This document shows positions 1 through 9,569 of a DNA stretch of 64,000 nucleotides, one piece after another. The stretch is from the NCBI RefSeq assembly GCF_029024465.1, contig NZ_CP118950.1, positions 124,001-188,000 on the forward strand, given 5' to 3'. Source of the stretch: Lactococcus garvieae subsp. garvieae. GTDB taxonomy: Bacteria > Bacillota > Bacilli > Lactobacillales > Streptococcaceae. The notes beneath the pieces were generated by a model that saw nothing but the letters and a program-made list of their open reading frames with translations, ran no database searches and was not told where the DNA came from. Position 1 is the stretch's first letter. The number at the start of each line of letters is the position of its first letter. The position numbers were made by a program, and so were the translations under genes.

Positions 1-1
1 A

Positions 2-526
2 TTTTTGAAAGAACAGAATATTCACTTCCTGGATTCTTTATTTGGGGAAGATGCCTATTTTGTATTAAGTGAGATTATCAAGGGTGCTAAGTTTAAAGTG
101 CTTGATTATATAGGTTATACTTGGATGCTTAATCCTGAGTCAATGACGAATACTCGCTATAATGGTATTAGTGAATATAACTCTAATCAAATCATGATAA
201 TGTTAGAATCAATGATTGATTTAGGGGCTGATTGGGCAGATGATGATTTATTCAGTTACTTTATTTTGAAACAGGCAGTGAATAGATGCTTATCTCCTGG
301 TAAAAATGCAACACCCGAGGAATTTATGCGCCACTATAAGCGAACCATAGCCTTACTTAAAGGAAAGTATCCCAAAACTCTCCGCAATTCTCTGGTTTTT
401 CGTGGTCCAGAAGGCGAAGAAAAATTTGTTCGCTATGCCATCGCAATGTTTGTAATCATCCATCGATTAAAATTAATGCCCCTGTTCTCTAAAATTTATT
501 GTAAAGGGAAAGAGAATACTAATTAA
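2..526 (+). CDS. glycosyltransferase family 2, C-terminal part (5' truncated by window edge)
   Basis: The frame is open to the left edge, so this is the 3' part of a longer gene. The visible 173 residues begin near a GEDAYF segment, which resembles the C-terminal part of the GT-A fold of capsule/cell-wall GT2 enzymes, followed by a helical tail. It most likely adds a sugar to a lipid-linked polysaccharide repeat unit on the cytoplasmic membrane face. It is the first visible member of a same-strand polysaccharide operon; donor and acceptor cannot be told. Confidence 0.7.
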   Translation, partial: FLKEQNIHFLDSLFGEDAYFVLSEIIKGAKFKVLDYIGYTWMLNPESMTNTRYNGISEYNSNQIMIMLESMIDLGADWADDDLFSYFILKQAVNRCLSPGKNATPEEFMRHYKRTIALLKGKYPKTLRNSLVFRGPEGEEKFVRYAIAMFVIIHRLKLMPLFSKIYCKGKENTN

Positions 527-587
527 TGGAGAAATTAATGAAAGATGGAATTTGTAGTAATCAGCTTTATAGTAATGGAGGTTTTGT

Positions 588-1595
588 TTGGAAAAAATAG
601 ATATTGTAGTGTCATGGTTAGATGATAGTGACCCTAAATGGCAAGCAGATTTTAGTGAATATCGAAAAAAAGAAAACCTATCCATGTCAAAAAACTCAGC
701 TAATAATGCCTCGCGTTTTAGAGATTATGACACTTTTCGGTATTGGTTTAGAGGAATTGAAAAAAATGCGCCTTGGATAAATAAAATATATCTGGTCACA
801 TATGGACATAGTCCTGAATGGTTAAATCTTGAACACCCTAAGTTACAACTCATGAAACATGAAGATTTTATTCCAAAGGAATTTCTCCCAACCTTTTCAT
901 CAGTTACTATTGCGATGAACCTTCATCGTATTCCTGGTTTGAGTGAAAATTTTGTGTATTTTAATGATGATATGTTTTTGATTAATCCAACAAAAACGAC
1001 AGATTTCTTTAAAGAGGGCATTCCATGCGATATGTTAACTTTGATTCCGTGCGCCACTTATGAAGAGCTAGATCACTTACATATTAATAATATGAATTTG
1101 ATTCATCGAAAATTTACCAAACAAGATATCTTGAAGAAAAATTTATGGAAGATGATCAACTTTAAAACGAGTTTGCCATATTTGGGGACGACCTTATTGC
1201 AACTTCCTTATCCAACCATCTCTTATATCATCCATTTTCATTTGGCTACACCGTTGAACAAATCAATGTATGAAAAATTATGGGAGGAATATCCACAAGA
1301 ATTTACTCAAGCTTCTACTTATAAATTTAGAAATATAAACGGCATAGACGATTGGTTTATTCGCTTATATTCTTTGTGTAGTGGTAATTTTGTTCCTAAA
1401 AATATGTATAAGTTTGGGCGCTTTTTTAAGCTCAATGTTCAATCAAATGTTGATAAAATAGTAAATTCAAAACTGAAATTAGTTTGTTTGAATGACAATG
1501 AAGCACTCGATGATGAGGAGCTGCAAGTAATTACTCAAAGGGTTAAAAAGGCTATGGAAATAAAATTTCCTCAAAAATCAAATTTTGAAAAGTAG
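588..1595 (+). CDS. Stealth-family capsular polysaccharide phosphotransferase
   Basis: The 335-aa product begins with a Stealth CR1 motif (IDIVVSWLDDSDPKW, residues 4-18). The CR2 block follows, with RFRDYDTFRYWFRG near 43-56 and the acidic FNDD at 125-128, then CR3/CR4-like sequence. Stealth proteins transfer sugar-1-phosphates and so build phosphodiester-linked polysaccharides. The start is TTG at 588 because a TGGAGG ribosome binding site lies 7 nt upstream and no ATG precedes the CR1 motif. It sits 8 nt before the next glycosyltransferase. A phosphodiester in the surface polymer is inferred from the family. Confidence 0.85.
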   Translation: MEKIDIVVSWLDDSDPKWQADFSEYRKKENLSMSKNSANNASRFRDYDTFRYWFRGIEKNAPWINKIYLVTYGHSPEWLNLEHPKLQLMKHEDFIPKEFLPTFSSVTIAMNLHRIPGLSENFVYFNDDMFLINPTKTTDFFKEGIPCDMLTLIPCATYEELDHLHINNMNLIHRKFTKQDILKKNLWKMINFKTSLPYLGTTLLQLPYPTISYIIHFHLATPLNKSMYEKLWEEYPQEFTQASTYKFRNINGIDDWFIRLYSLCSGNFVPKNMYKFGRFFKLNVQSNVDKIVNSKLKLVCLNDNEALDDEELQVITQRVKKAMEIKFPQKSNFEK

Positions 1596-1603
1596 TAGGA
1601 AGT

Positions 1604-2446
1604 ATGAACAATAATAAAAATGTTTTAGCAGGGATAGTGACCTTCAATCCTGATAAAGAAAGACTTTTGGAAAATATTAGTGCGATAAATAATCAAGTGG
1701 ATAAGTTAGTTATTGTTGATAATGGTTCTGATAATATTGATGAAATTGAAGCGTGTAAAATACAATTCCCAGAAATGATTGTTTACAAATTTGGGAATAA
1801 TCGAGGAATTGCTGCGGCTCTTAATCGAATTGGAGAGTTCGCTGTTTCCGAAAATTATGATTATTTTTTGACTTTGGATCAAGACAGTGTTGTGCTTCCT
1901 GGGTTAATTGATGCGTACCAAAAGTACTTGGAATTGCCTAAGTTGGGACTTTTGAATTGCTACCAAACAGATAGAAACGTCATTGAAAAAGATAGTGAAC
2001 TACCAAAAGAAGTGGAGACATTAACTTTCGTGAGAACTTCAGGGAGTTTAATGCCGACCGCCTTATTTATTGATGGAATTAAATATGATGAGGATTTATT
2101 TATTGATAAAGTTGATTATGATTTAAATCTATTATTAGCGAAAAACAATTATAAACTTTATCGCATTCCCTATTATGGTTTGGTCCATGAATTAGGATAT
2201 ATTTCTTATCACAATTTTTTGGGAAGAAAGGTAATGTCCTTCAATTATTCTCCTTTTAGGAGATATTACATAGTAAGAAATTCTATTTTACTTATGAGAA
2301 AGTATGGGATCAATAAAGTAACACTGAAGTGGCTTTTAAATGACTTTATTGATGGAGTCAAAACTTTGCTCTTTGAACAGGAAAAGTGGAAAAAAACTCA
2401 AGGTGCTTTAAAAGGACTTTGGGATGGCATTAGATACGAAACGTAA
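1604..2446 (+). CDS. GT2 glycosyltransferase, rhamnosyltransferase-like
   Basis: 280 aa with an N-terminal GT-A nucleotide-binding fold: GIVTFNPD near residue 10, IVDNGS near 37 and the metal-binding LDQDS near 92 (DXD-like). The pattern is typical of RfbF/RgpB-type rhamnosyltransferases, though donor specificity is inferred only. It belongs to the same polysaccharide operon, 8 nt after the Stealth gene, with a weak AGGAAG ribosome binding site. Confidence 0.75.
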   Translation: MNNNKNVLAGIVTFNPDKERLLENISAINNQVDKLVIVDNGSDNIDEIEACKIQFPEMIVYKFGNNRGIAAALNRIGEFAVSENYDYFLTLDQDSVVLPGLIDAYQKYLELPKLGLLNCYQTDRNVIEKDSELPKEVETLTFVRTSGSLMPTALFIDGIKYDEDLFIDKVDYDLNLLLAKNNYKLYRIPYYGLVHELGYISYHNFLGRKVMSFNYSPFRRYYIVRNSILLMRKYGINKVTLKWLLNDFIDGVKTLLFEQEKWKKTQGALKGLWDGIRYET

Positions 2447-2589
2447 AGAAAATTCGTAATTCTTTTGTGAGAGGATTATTAGCAAATAAAACCTAACATT
2501 AGCTCCTAGTGGGTAAAGAAATAGGTGACGACTAAAAAGATTAGTCAAAGAGTTTTTACACATATAAAACTCAAAAGAAGTGAGGAAAC

Positions 2590-3618
2590 ATGGCAAAATT
2601 TTATTTTTCGTTTGATGGGAATCAAGCAAATAATGGTGGGAATAAAGCTCGAGAAGATGCAGCTTTCATTTTTCATAAAAATGGCTACCAAGCGATAACA
2701 ACTAAGTTTATTTCAGAAAAAGTATCGGTACTACGTTACCTAATGTTTATTCCTTTTGGGATATTTTCGGTTCTCAATTTGAAACCTCAAAGTGAAGTAA
2801 TCATGAATTTTCATCAGTTTCCTTTTAGAGAGAGATTAGTTTTCTACATGTTGAGAAAGCTGAAAAAAAGAAAGCAGTTGAAGCTTGTAGCTTTGATTCA
2901 TGATTTACCAGAGCTACAATATAACCGATCATTTGATAATAAGTGTTATAAAATTGATAATCTGCGTAGCTTTGACCTGATTATCGCGCATAATCCTTCA
3001 ATGAAAAAATGGCTGGTGGAACAAAACTTTTCAGAACAAAATATTGTTTCTTTACAAATATTCGACTATCTTACCGATGCAGAGCCTCAAGGTGGTAGAT
3101 ATGGTAAAGAAATCATTATTGCTGGAAATTTAAGGCAAGATAAAACCAAGTATTTATCAAGCTTAGACAAAATAAATGATGTGAAATTTAATTTATATGG
3201 CCCGAATTTAGATATGGATTTATCTAATATAAATAATATAGAATATATTGGGAATTTCTCGCCAGCTGAAGTTATTACGAAAATTTCAGGTTCATATGGC
3301 TTGGTTTGGGATAGCGAATCTTTAGAAGGCGGGCAAGGATATATGGGAGCCTACCAACGCTATAACAACCCGCATAAGGTATCGTTATACCTTGCTGCAG
3401 GATTTCCAGTTATTGTATGGAAAGAAGCGGCTCTCGCTCCATTTGTTTTAGAGAATAATATCGGAGTAGTGGTTGAAAACTTGACAGAAATATCAGTATG
3501 TCTTGAAAATTTGTCAGAAGCTCAGTATACAGAAATGAAGCAAAATGTAAGTGAGATTGGTAAAAAACTGAGAAATGGTTTTTATTTGTCAGAAGCAATC
3601 AAACAATTGGAAAAATAA
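2590..3618 (+). CDS. GT-B glycosyltransferase, probable galactofuranosyltransferase
   Basis: 342 aa. The N-terminal half has no membrane segment; the C-terminal half carries YNNPHKVSLYLAAGFPVIVW (about residues 261-280), which recalls Gtf3-like and beta-1,6-galactofuranosyltransferase families. The next gene is UDP-galactopyranose mutase, so UDP-galactofuranose is the likely donor (context inference). A 143-nt gap with no clear ORF precedes it; GAAGTGAGGA supplies the ribosome binding site. Confidence 0.7.
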   Translation: MAKFYFSFDGNQANNGGNKAREDAAFIFHKNGYQAITTKFISEKVSVLRYLMFIPFGIFSVLNLKPQSEVIMNFHQFPFRERLVFYMLRKLKKRKQLKLVALIHDLPELQYNRSFDNKCYKIDNLRSFDLIIAHNPSMKKWLVEQNFSEQNIVSLQIFDYLTDAEPQGGRYGKEIIIAGNLRQDKTKYLSSLDKINDVKFNLYGPNLDMDLSNINNIEYIGNFSPAEVITKISGSYGLVWDSESLEGGQGYMGAYQRYNNPHKVSLYLAAGFPVIVWKEAALAPFVLENNIGVVVENLTEISVCLENLSEAQYTEMKQNVSEIGKKLRNGFYLSEAIKQLEK

Positions 3619-3644
3619 TTAATAATAGCTAAAGGAAATTTATT

Positions 3645-4781
3645 ATGAAATATAATACAAAAAACTATGACTACCTTATTGTCGGCACAGGCCCTTATGG
3701 TTCAATTTTTGCCCATGAAGCAGCAAAACGTGGCAAACGAGTTCTAATGCTTGAAAAACGTAATCACGTTGGTGGTAATATGTATACCCGTAAAGAACAT
3801 GGTATTAATGTTCATGAATATGGGGCACACATTTTCCATACGGATAATAAAGAAGTTTGGGATTATATTCAACAATTTACAGAGTTTAATGGTTATATTA
3901 ATCAGGTTGTTGCAAACTATAAGGGAGAACTTTATAATCTTCCATTTAACATGAATACCTTCTACCAAATGTGGGGTGTGAAAACACCTGAAGAGGCGGC
4001 AGCTAAAATAGAAGAACAACGTGCATCAGCAGGTATCTTTGGTGCGTCTAAAAATCTGGAAGAACAAGCTATTTCATTGATTGGTACAGATATTTATGAA
4101 AAACTGATTAAAGGTTACACAGAAAAACAATGGGGGCGCCCAGCAACAGAACTTCCAGCTTTCATTATTCGTCGTTTACCTGTACGTTATATTTTTGATA
4201 ATAACTACTTTAACCACCGTTATCAAGGCGTACCAGTTGATGGCTATACAGCAATCTTTGATAAAATGCTAGCAAGCGATTTGATTGATATTCAGCTTGA
4301 TACAGATTTCTTGGCTGATAAAGAAACATATCTTGAAGAGTTTCCACGTATTGTCTATACAGGTATGATTGACGCGTTCTTTGATTATAAGCATGGTGAA
4401 TTAGAATACCGTTCTGTTCGCTTTGAAAGTGAAACATTTGATTCAGATAATGTTCAAGGCAATGCGGTTATCAATTATACTGATCGTGAAACACCATATA
4501 CACGTGTCATGGAATGGCGTCATTTTGATCAGCAGGCAGATCAAGGGAAATCAATTGTCACCAAGGAATATCCACAAGATTGGGATCGCACAAAAGAAGC
4601 CTACTACCCCGTTAATGACCAAAAAAATTCAGACTTGTTTAAAAAATACCGCCAAGAAGCAGTTAAGGTTGACAACGTGATTTTTGGAGGACGTTTGGGT
4701 AATTACCAGTATTATGATATGGACCAAGTTTTTGGCGCAGCCTTAAAAGTTGTAGAAAAAGAATTTGGCAACAAGGATTAA
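3645..4781 (+). CDS. glf: UDP-galactopyranose mutase
   Basis: 378 aa, the usual length of bacterial Glf. The FAD Rossmann motif is at the N-terminus (LIVGTGPYGS), followed by LEKRNHVGGN, YGAHIFHT and the C-terminal FGGRLGNYQYYDMDQV block that closes the active site. The enzyme interconverts UDP-Galp and UDP-Galf in the cytoplasm. It lies between a probable galactofuranosyltransferase and the flippase, pointing to a Galf-containing cell-surface polysaccharide. Confidence 0.96.
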   Translation: MKYNTKNYDYLIVGTGPYGSIFAHEAAKRGKRVLMLEKRNHVGGNMYTRKEHGINVHEYGAHIFHTDNKEVWDYIQQFTEFNGYINQVVANYKGELYNLPFNMNTFYQMWGVKTPEEAAAKIEEQRASAGIFGASKNLEEQAISLIGTDIYEKLIKGYTEKQWGRPATELPAFIIRRLPVRYIFDNNYFNHRYQGVPVDGYTAIFDKMLASDLIDIQLDTDFLADKETYLEEFPRIVYTGMIDAFFDYKHGELEYRSVRFESETFDSDNVQGNAVINYTDRETPYTRVMEWRHFDQQADQGKSIVTKEYPQDWDRTKEAYYPVNDQKNSDLFKKYRQEAVKVDNVIFGGRLGNYQYYDMDQVFGAALKVVEKEFGNKD

Positions 4782-4784
4782 AAA

Positions 4785-6230
4785 TTGAAAGTCTTAAAAA
4801 ACTATATTCTTAATAGTTCTTATCAACTTCTTATTGTAATTATACCTATAATCACAATACCTTATATTTCACGAGTATTAGGACCAGAAGGTATTGGTCT
4901 CAATACTTTTACGAGCGCTATCGCCCAATATTTCATCCTTGCGGGGAGTATTGGAATTACAACTTATGGTAATCGAGAAATAGCTTATCATCAACAAGAT
5001 AAAGCTAAAAGAAGCCAAATTTTTTGGGAAATATCTTTTTTAAGATTTATTACCATTTTTTTGGCTTTATTGGCCTATGGTGTCTTCCTATATTTCCAAA
5101 AGGAAAACCTCCAGATTTATCTTTTGCAAGGCTTGGCTATTCTGGCTGCCGCTTTTGATATTTCATGGTACTTTATGGGAGTTGAGAATTTTAAGCGTAC
5201 AGTTGGAAGAAATTTTATTGTTTCACTTATCTCCGTTGGCTGCTTGTTTATATTTGTTCGTAATGAATCAGATTTGCCAATTTATGTAGCTATTATCACA
5301 GGTTCTCCTTTGATTGGTAATCTTTCACTTTGGCCTTATTTGAAAAAAGAAGTTTATAGGCCGAATTTTACCAGCTTAAAAATTAAAAAACATTTGTACC
5401 CTACGCTTATGTTATTTCTCCCACAGATTGCCACACAAATTTATTTAGTTGTCAATAAGAATATGATTGGTATGATGGATTCTATTGTTCATGCAGGCTT
5501 CTTTGCCCAATCCGACAGTATTATTAAAGTTACCTTATCTTTAGTGACTTCTTTGGGCGTTGTCATGCTCCCTAGAATTTCTAACATGTTTGCGGAGAAG
5601 GATTACGAAGGAATCAAAAGAACTGTAACTCGGTCTTTTGATATTATGAGTTCCCTAGCTATTCCAATTATGTTTGGAATAATGGGAATCTCTCTGAAAT
5701 TCGCTCCATTTTTCTTTGGTTCTTCTTTTGATCAGGTAGGAACTTTGATGATGATAGAAGCACCGATTGTTGTTTTTATTGCTTGGAGTAATGTTTTAGG
5801 GATTCAGTATTTATTACCACTGAATAAAATGAAATACTTTACAACTTCAGTAACTATTGGGGCGGTCTTAAATGTTTTGATCAACCTTCTATTTATCCCC
5901 TTATTTGGAGTGATTGGCGCAATGTTTGGGACAGTCATTGCGGAAGGTGCAGTGACTGTCTATCAAATGTATATTTTGAGAATTGATTTTGATATTAAAT
6001 CTCTTTTGACAAGAACTTGGAAATATACAATAGCTGGTTTTATCATGTTCCTTTTGGTATTTTATATGAGTCAAAATATGCTGATGAACCTCGCAACACT
6101 TGCCATTCAAATTTTTGTAGGCATGTTGGTTTATTCAGTAATTATTACCTTATTGAAAAGTGAGGTAACAGAAATGATTAAGGGGATATTTCGGAAACGG
6201 AAAGAAGAAAAGCTAAATGAAAATCAATAA
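4785..6230 (+). CDS. Wzx-type polysaccharide repeat-unit flippase
   Basis: 481 aa with about 12 to 14 predicted membrane segments and the MOP/PST-superfamily start (ISRVLGPEGIGLNTFTSAI). It would flip undecaprenyl-linked repeat units across the membrane. The start is TTG at 4785, three nt after the glf stop, with AAGGA 7 nt upstream inside the end of glf. The charged C-terminus overlaps the next gene by 14 nt, so the two are probably translationally coupled. Confidence 0.88.
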   Translation: MKVLKNYILNSSYQLLIVIIPIITIPYISRVLGPEGIGLNTFTSAIAQYFILAGSIGITTYGNREIAYHQQDKAKRSQIFWEISFLRFITIFLALLAYGVFLYFQKENLQIYLLQGLAILAAAFDISWYFMGVENFKRTVGRNFIVSLISVGCLFIFVRNESDLPIYVAIITGSPLIGNLSLWPYLKKEVYRPNFTSLKIKKHLYPTLMLFLPQIATQIYLVVNKNMIGMMDSIVHAGFFAQSDSIIKVTLSLVTSLGVVMLPRISNMFAEKDYEGIKRTVTRSFDIMSSLAIPIMFGIMGISLKFAPFFFGSSFDQVGTLMMIEAPIVVFIAWSNVLGIQYLLPLNKMKYFTTSVTIGAVLNVLINLLFIPLFGVIGAMFGTVIAEGAVTVYQMYILRIDFDIKSLLTRTWKYTIAGFIMFLLVFYMSQNMLMNLATLAIQIFVGMLVYSVIITLLKSEVTEMIKGIFRKRKEEKLNENQ

Positions 6231-8019
6231 GATGATAAAGAGTAAAGTTTTTTGGTGGGGCGTATTGGCTGTGTTGCTCATAAGTATAAGTGGAACAACA
6301 AGCTTTGACAGGGCAAGCGCAGATTCGGTAAGAAAAGTTAAAATAATTGTTACATCCAATGGAAAGCCTGTTTATAATACATTTTACTCTGGGAAAAGTC
6401 TCCAGCCTGCATATGAAAAAATAAAAACAGGTAGTATTACCGATGAGGACATGAATACCATCGTATGGAAGAATTTATCGGATAACAATATAGATATTTC
6501 AAAGGTCTTTAAAATTGGCCCCGGGATGACTCACTCTGCTAGTGAGACACTTGAAATTTTGCGGCAGTTAGCGAATGCTGGAGGAAATGGTGTCGCGCTG
6601 ATAAATTACTTTAATCAAGACACACCAGGGACCATTTTTCACTGGCCAGGGAATGCTTCAAGACGTTATACTGATAATTCTGGGGAAGCGGAGGCTACTC
6701 TACCAATGGGTGTAGTGGCAATTTCAGACATCAATGGCGCCATATTAAAAATTGTTGAGGTTACTTCAGAGACGGAAACGATAAATCTAGATAAGGTAAA
6801 TACTTCGGAAGAAATTTCTGGTGAAATAGTTGACTTGCCTAGAAAAGCACGAAATACTCCTAGACAATATGTAGTTGAATATGGACAAGAGGTAACTTAC
6901 AAGCTCACGATAAAAAAAGAATTTATTAGCGCAAATACGTCAATTTCCATCATGCCACAGTCTAATCTTGTGATTGATGATATTTCTGTACCTTATAGTA
7001 AGAAGAGTATTTTTCCTGCCGCAGCTACTCCGCAGTCTTTTGGAGTAGTTCCAAACTTAGGGTTAAGTAATGATTTGATGCTTTCTCAGCTAAAATCAGA
7101 TATTCAAAGAAATTTGTATAATGGTATAATCGAAAGTTATTCGCTTGAAGTTCCTCAAAGAGATTCAGATTTTTCGTTTGAAATCAAGGCTCACATTGAT
7201 CCAGCTATTCAATTTTCACGAACAGTTTACGACATCTCAACCAATGTGCCTGAAACTCAGGTGGATATGACTATTGGTGGAGAAAATATTCAACCAAATG
7301 CAGATTATTTTATGAATGTTACTGCGAATAATGGTGAAAAACTCCTTAACTATAGTATGCCAGTGATAAGAAGTACAGGTGCTAACTTTGTAACTGTAAA
7401 GTCTGGGTCGAAAGAGCTTGTTTCAGATTATAGCTATTTCCTGGGCTACAAAGACAATGGAAAAAATTATATTTATTCTAATACGGGGTGGCAAGAGGCA
7501 CCAGAAAATCTTTCAACATTAGATAGTTCATCTTATAGAGTTTTTTCAGGTGGAAAAATTTATTATTTAGGAAGTGGTTTCTCTATGGATATTCCACTGA
7601 ATACGAGTTCCTTTAGCTTTAATGCTGAACAAAGTTTGAAAGCTAATCAATCATTAATTAAATTTTATGGTTTGGGACAAGGACGTGACTATTTCTTATA
7701 TACAGCACGTGTCCCAGAGAATAGCGCATCTCCGAGGAGTGAAACTCACTTTGAAGCTTTTAGTAAAGATAAACTAACTCCGTCGGGCAGTGCTTATACA
7801 TATTCAACAACACGGTTTGCTAAGAATCAGGATTTCAATATTAATAATAAAATCCCGGACTATGGAGCAGGTGTTCAGGAGTATCAAGCGATTTCAGTTG
7901 ACGGATCGTCACGTGCTAGCGCAAAAATGCGAATACTATTATTTGTTGGTGGAACAGTAGTATTTATTGTAATTGGAGCTTTTATTTTGATAAGACGAGA
8001 GGTAAGTGATGACAAATAG
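6217..8019 (+). CDS. exported membrane-anchored protein of unknown function in the polysaccharide operon
   Basis: 600 aa. I recognise no family. It has a signal-type segment (about residues 12-30, possible cleavage near ASADS), a long extracellular region, and a single C-terminal hydrophobic segment followed by RREVSDDK, so it would be anchored with the bulk outside. There is no LPXTG motif. Residues 190-350 look beta-rich, like Ig-type adhesin domains. It overlaps both the flippase and the DUF2142 gene by about 11-14 nt, suggesting tight co-translation and a role in polymer export, assembly or anchoring. Confidence 0.7.
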   Translation: MKINKMIKSKVFWWGVLAVLLISISGTTSFDRASADSVRKVKIIVTSNGKPVYNTFYSGKSLQPAYEKIKTGSITDEDMNTIVWKNLSDNNIDISKVFKIGPGMTHSASETLEILRQLANAGGNGVALINYFNQDTPGTIFHWPGNASRRYTDNSGEAEATLPMGVVAISDINGAILKIVEVTSETETINLDKVNTSEEISGEIVDLPRKARNTPRQYVVEYGQEVTYKLTIKKEFISANTSISIMPQSNLVIDDISVPYSKKSIFPAAATPQSFGVVPNLGLSNDLMLSQLKSDIQRNLYNGIIESYSLEVPQRDSDFSFEIKAHIDPAIQFSRTVYDISTNVPETQVDMTIGGENIQPNADYFMNVTANNGEKLLNYSMPVIRSTGANFVTVKSGSKELVSDYSYFLGYKDNGKNYIYSNTGWQEAPENLSTLDSSSYRVFSGGKIYYLGSGFSMDIPLNTSSFSFNAEQSLKANQSLIKFYGLGQGRDYFLYTARVPENSASPRSETHFEAFSKDKLTPSGSAYTYSTTRFAKNQDFNINNKIPDYGAGVQEYQAISVDGSSRASAKMRILLFVGGTVVFIVIGAFILIRREVSDDK

Positions 8020-9379
8020 TTTTGAAGAGAAAATCCCCCGAATTTACCTGACTTTAGCTCTAGCTTTTGGTGTGATTCTATCCTTAGCGATGCCTTTTTT
8101 CAATGAACCTGATGGTCAGTACCATTTTATGGTTTCAAGTGCGATAACCAATCATACTGTGGACATTTCACGATATGGTGAAACTGCTGTTGGAACAGGT
8201 ATGGATAATCAAAAAGAGTCTTATCAAAAAGGAACTCGCTTTGAAAAATATTATTTGACCAAAGCCACCATTATGTCTCCTTTACAATCGCCTCGGAATT
8301 TAGATTTAGATAACAAGTTGAGTTATAAGTATTTAGGACATATTGTCCCAGCAATGGGAATTTGGGTAGGTCATAGAGTATATTCTTCTTTAGGAGTGAT
8401 GATTACATTTGGCCGTTTGTTGTCGATGGTGGTTTATAGTTTGGCCATGTATTTTATTATAAAAAAATTAAAATTTGGTCAACTATTGTTCATGCTTGTA
8501 AGTCTTAGCCCAGTAGTGGTAAATCAATTTGCCAGCTTGTCTTATGATGCGCTTGGCTATGTTGTAGTAGCAGCTATAGTTGCTTTGGCAATGAACACCC
8601 TTATTAACCGAAGGATTGATAAAGTTTCACTTTTACAGATGCTTTTCTTAGGAGCGAGTTCTTTTGTACTAGTTAAGCCGAATTTATTACTGGCCAATTT
8701 ATTATTCCCTGGTGTTATTTTCTATGTAAAATGGATGGAAAATACACATGGTGTCCGTGGTTTATCTAAATTGAAGGCTTATATGGAAGAGAAAGGGCTT
8801 TTTTCACCTAAGTGCAAGATAATTGCTATGAGCGCTATTGCTCTGTTAGGATTTTCTGTTGCTACGTATGTGACCAGTCCTAAAGGTGGAATCTTTGAGG
8901 TTGTCTCTAGGATTTGGATGTCCATGACTTTCCAATTTAATAATACTATGAGTGCGGGAAGTGATATGGGCTTGTTAGTTTCCCCATATGCCGGCTTTAA
9001 TTATATGCCAGTTTGGCTTCTCGGACTGTGGTTTGTAATGGTTGCACTAGTCTTGCTAGCGGATAAAAACGAACATGATTCGAATTTTATAAGTGTTATT
9101 TCCTTGATTGTTGCTACACTTGGAGTTCTTTCTGTTTATTATGGCTTCTTATTTTATGGAAGTATAAATCCAAGTTTTGGATTAAGATTCGGTATACAGG
9201 GAGTGCAAGGAAGGTATTCTACGCCATTTTTACTCATTATTCCTTTGATTGTTTCTAATAAAAACCTTAAGTTAAAAAGGATAGGGTATAATAGAACCGT
9301 ATTCTTTGTGGTTATTGGAATTATTCTTTCCAATTTCCTCCTTGTGTTCAATACCTTGTGGGCTATGATTTATGTTTGA
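8009..9379 (+). CDS. DUF2142-type polytopic membrane protein (polymerase or GT-C candidate)
   Basis: About 456 aa with roughly 10 membrane segments. The FNEPDGQYHFMVSSAI segment just after the first membrane span is the characteristic acidic loop of DUF2142 proteins, which resemble GT-C glycosyltransferases. As the last operon gene with no separate Wzy visible, it may be the polymerase or a side-group transferase (inference). ATG 8009 is preferred over the adjacent GTG 8006 because AGAGG at 7998-8002 is 6 nt upstream of it. Confidence 0.72.
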   Translation: MTNSFEEKIPRIYLTLALAFGVILSLAMPFFNEPDGQYHFMVSSAITNHTVDISRYGETAVGTGMDNQKESYQKGTRFEKYYLTKATIMSPLQSPRNLDLDNKLSYKYLGHIVPAMGIWVGHRVYSSLGVMITFGRLLSMVVYSLAMYFIIKKLKFGQLLFMLVSLSPVVVNQFASLSYDALGYVVVAAIVALAMNTLINRRIDKVSLLQMLFLGASSFVLVKPNLLLANLLFPGVIFYVKWMENTHGVRGLSKLKAYMEEKGLFSPKCKIIAMSAIALLGFSVATYVTSPKGGIFEVVSRIWMSMTFQFNNTMSAGSDMGLLVSPYAGFNYMPVWLLGLWFVMVALVLLADKNEHDSNFISVISLIVATLGVLSVYYGFLFYGSINPSFGLRFGIQGVQGRYSTPFLLIIPLIVSNKNLKLKRIGYNRTVFFVVIGIILSNFLLVFNTLWAMIYV

Positions 9380-9518
9380 CACACAAAGAATCTTGTTGTG
9401 TATTAGAAATAAATTGGATTATTTTTTCAGAGCAGTTCATGAAGGAAAACTCATTTCCAAAGGAACTTTTACAGAAATAGCTTGGCGTAATAAGCTTAGA
9501 AAATAACGGTAATGATAC

Positions 9519-9556
9519 AAAAAAATAGTTTGGAATATTTTCCAAACTATTTTTTT
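9519..9556. terminator. bidirectional intrinsic terminator
   Basis: A near-perfect hairpin with arms around AATAGTTTGGA and TCCAAACTATT has A- and T-runs on both sides. It can end the polysaccharide operon and the convergent muramidase gene. The 9380-9518 stretch upstream shows no supported gene. Confidence 0.9.
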
Positions 9557-9569
9557 GTATTATACAAAT

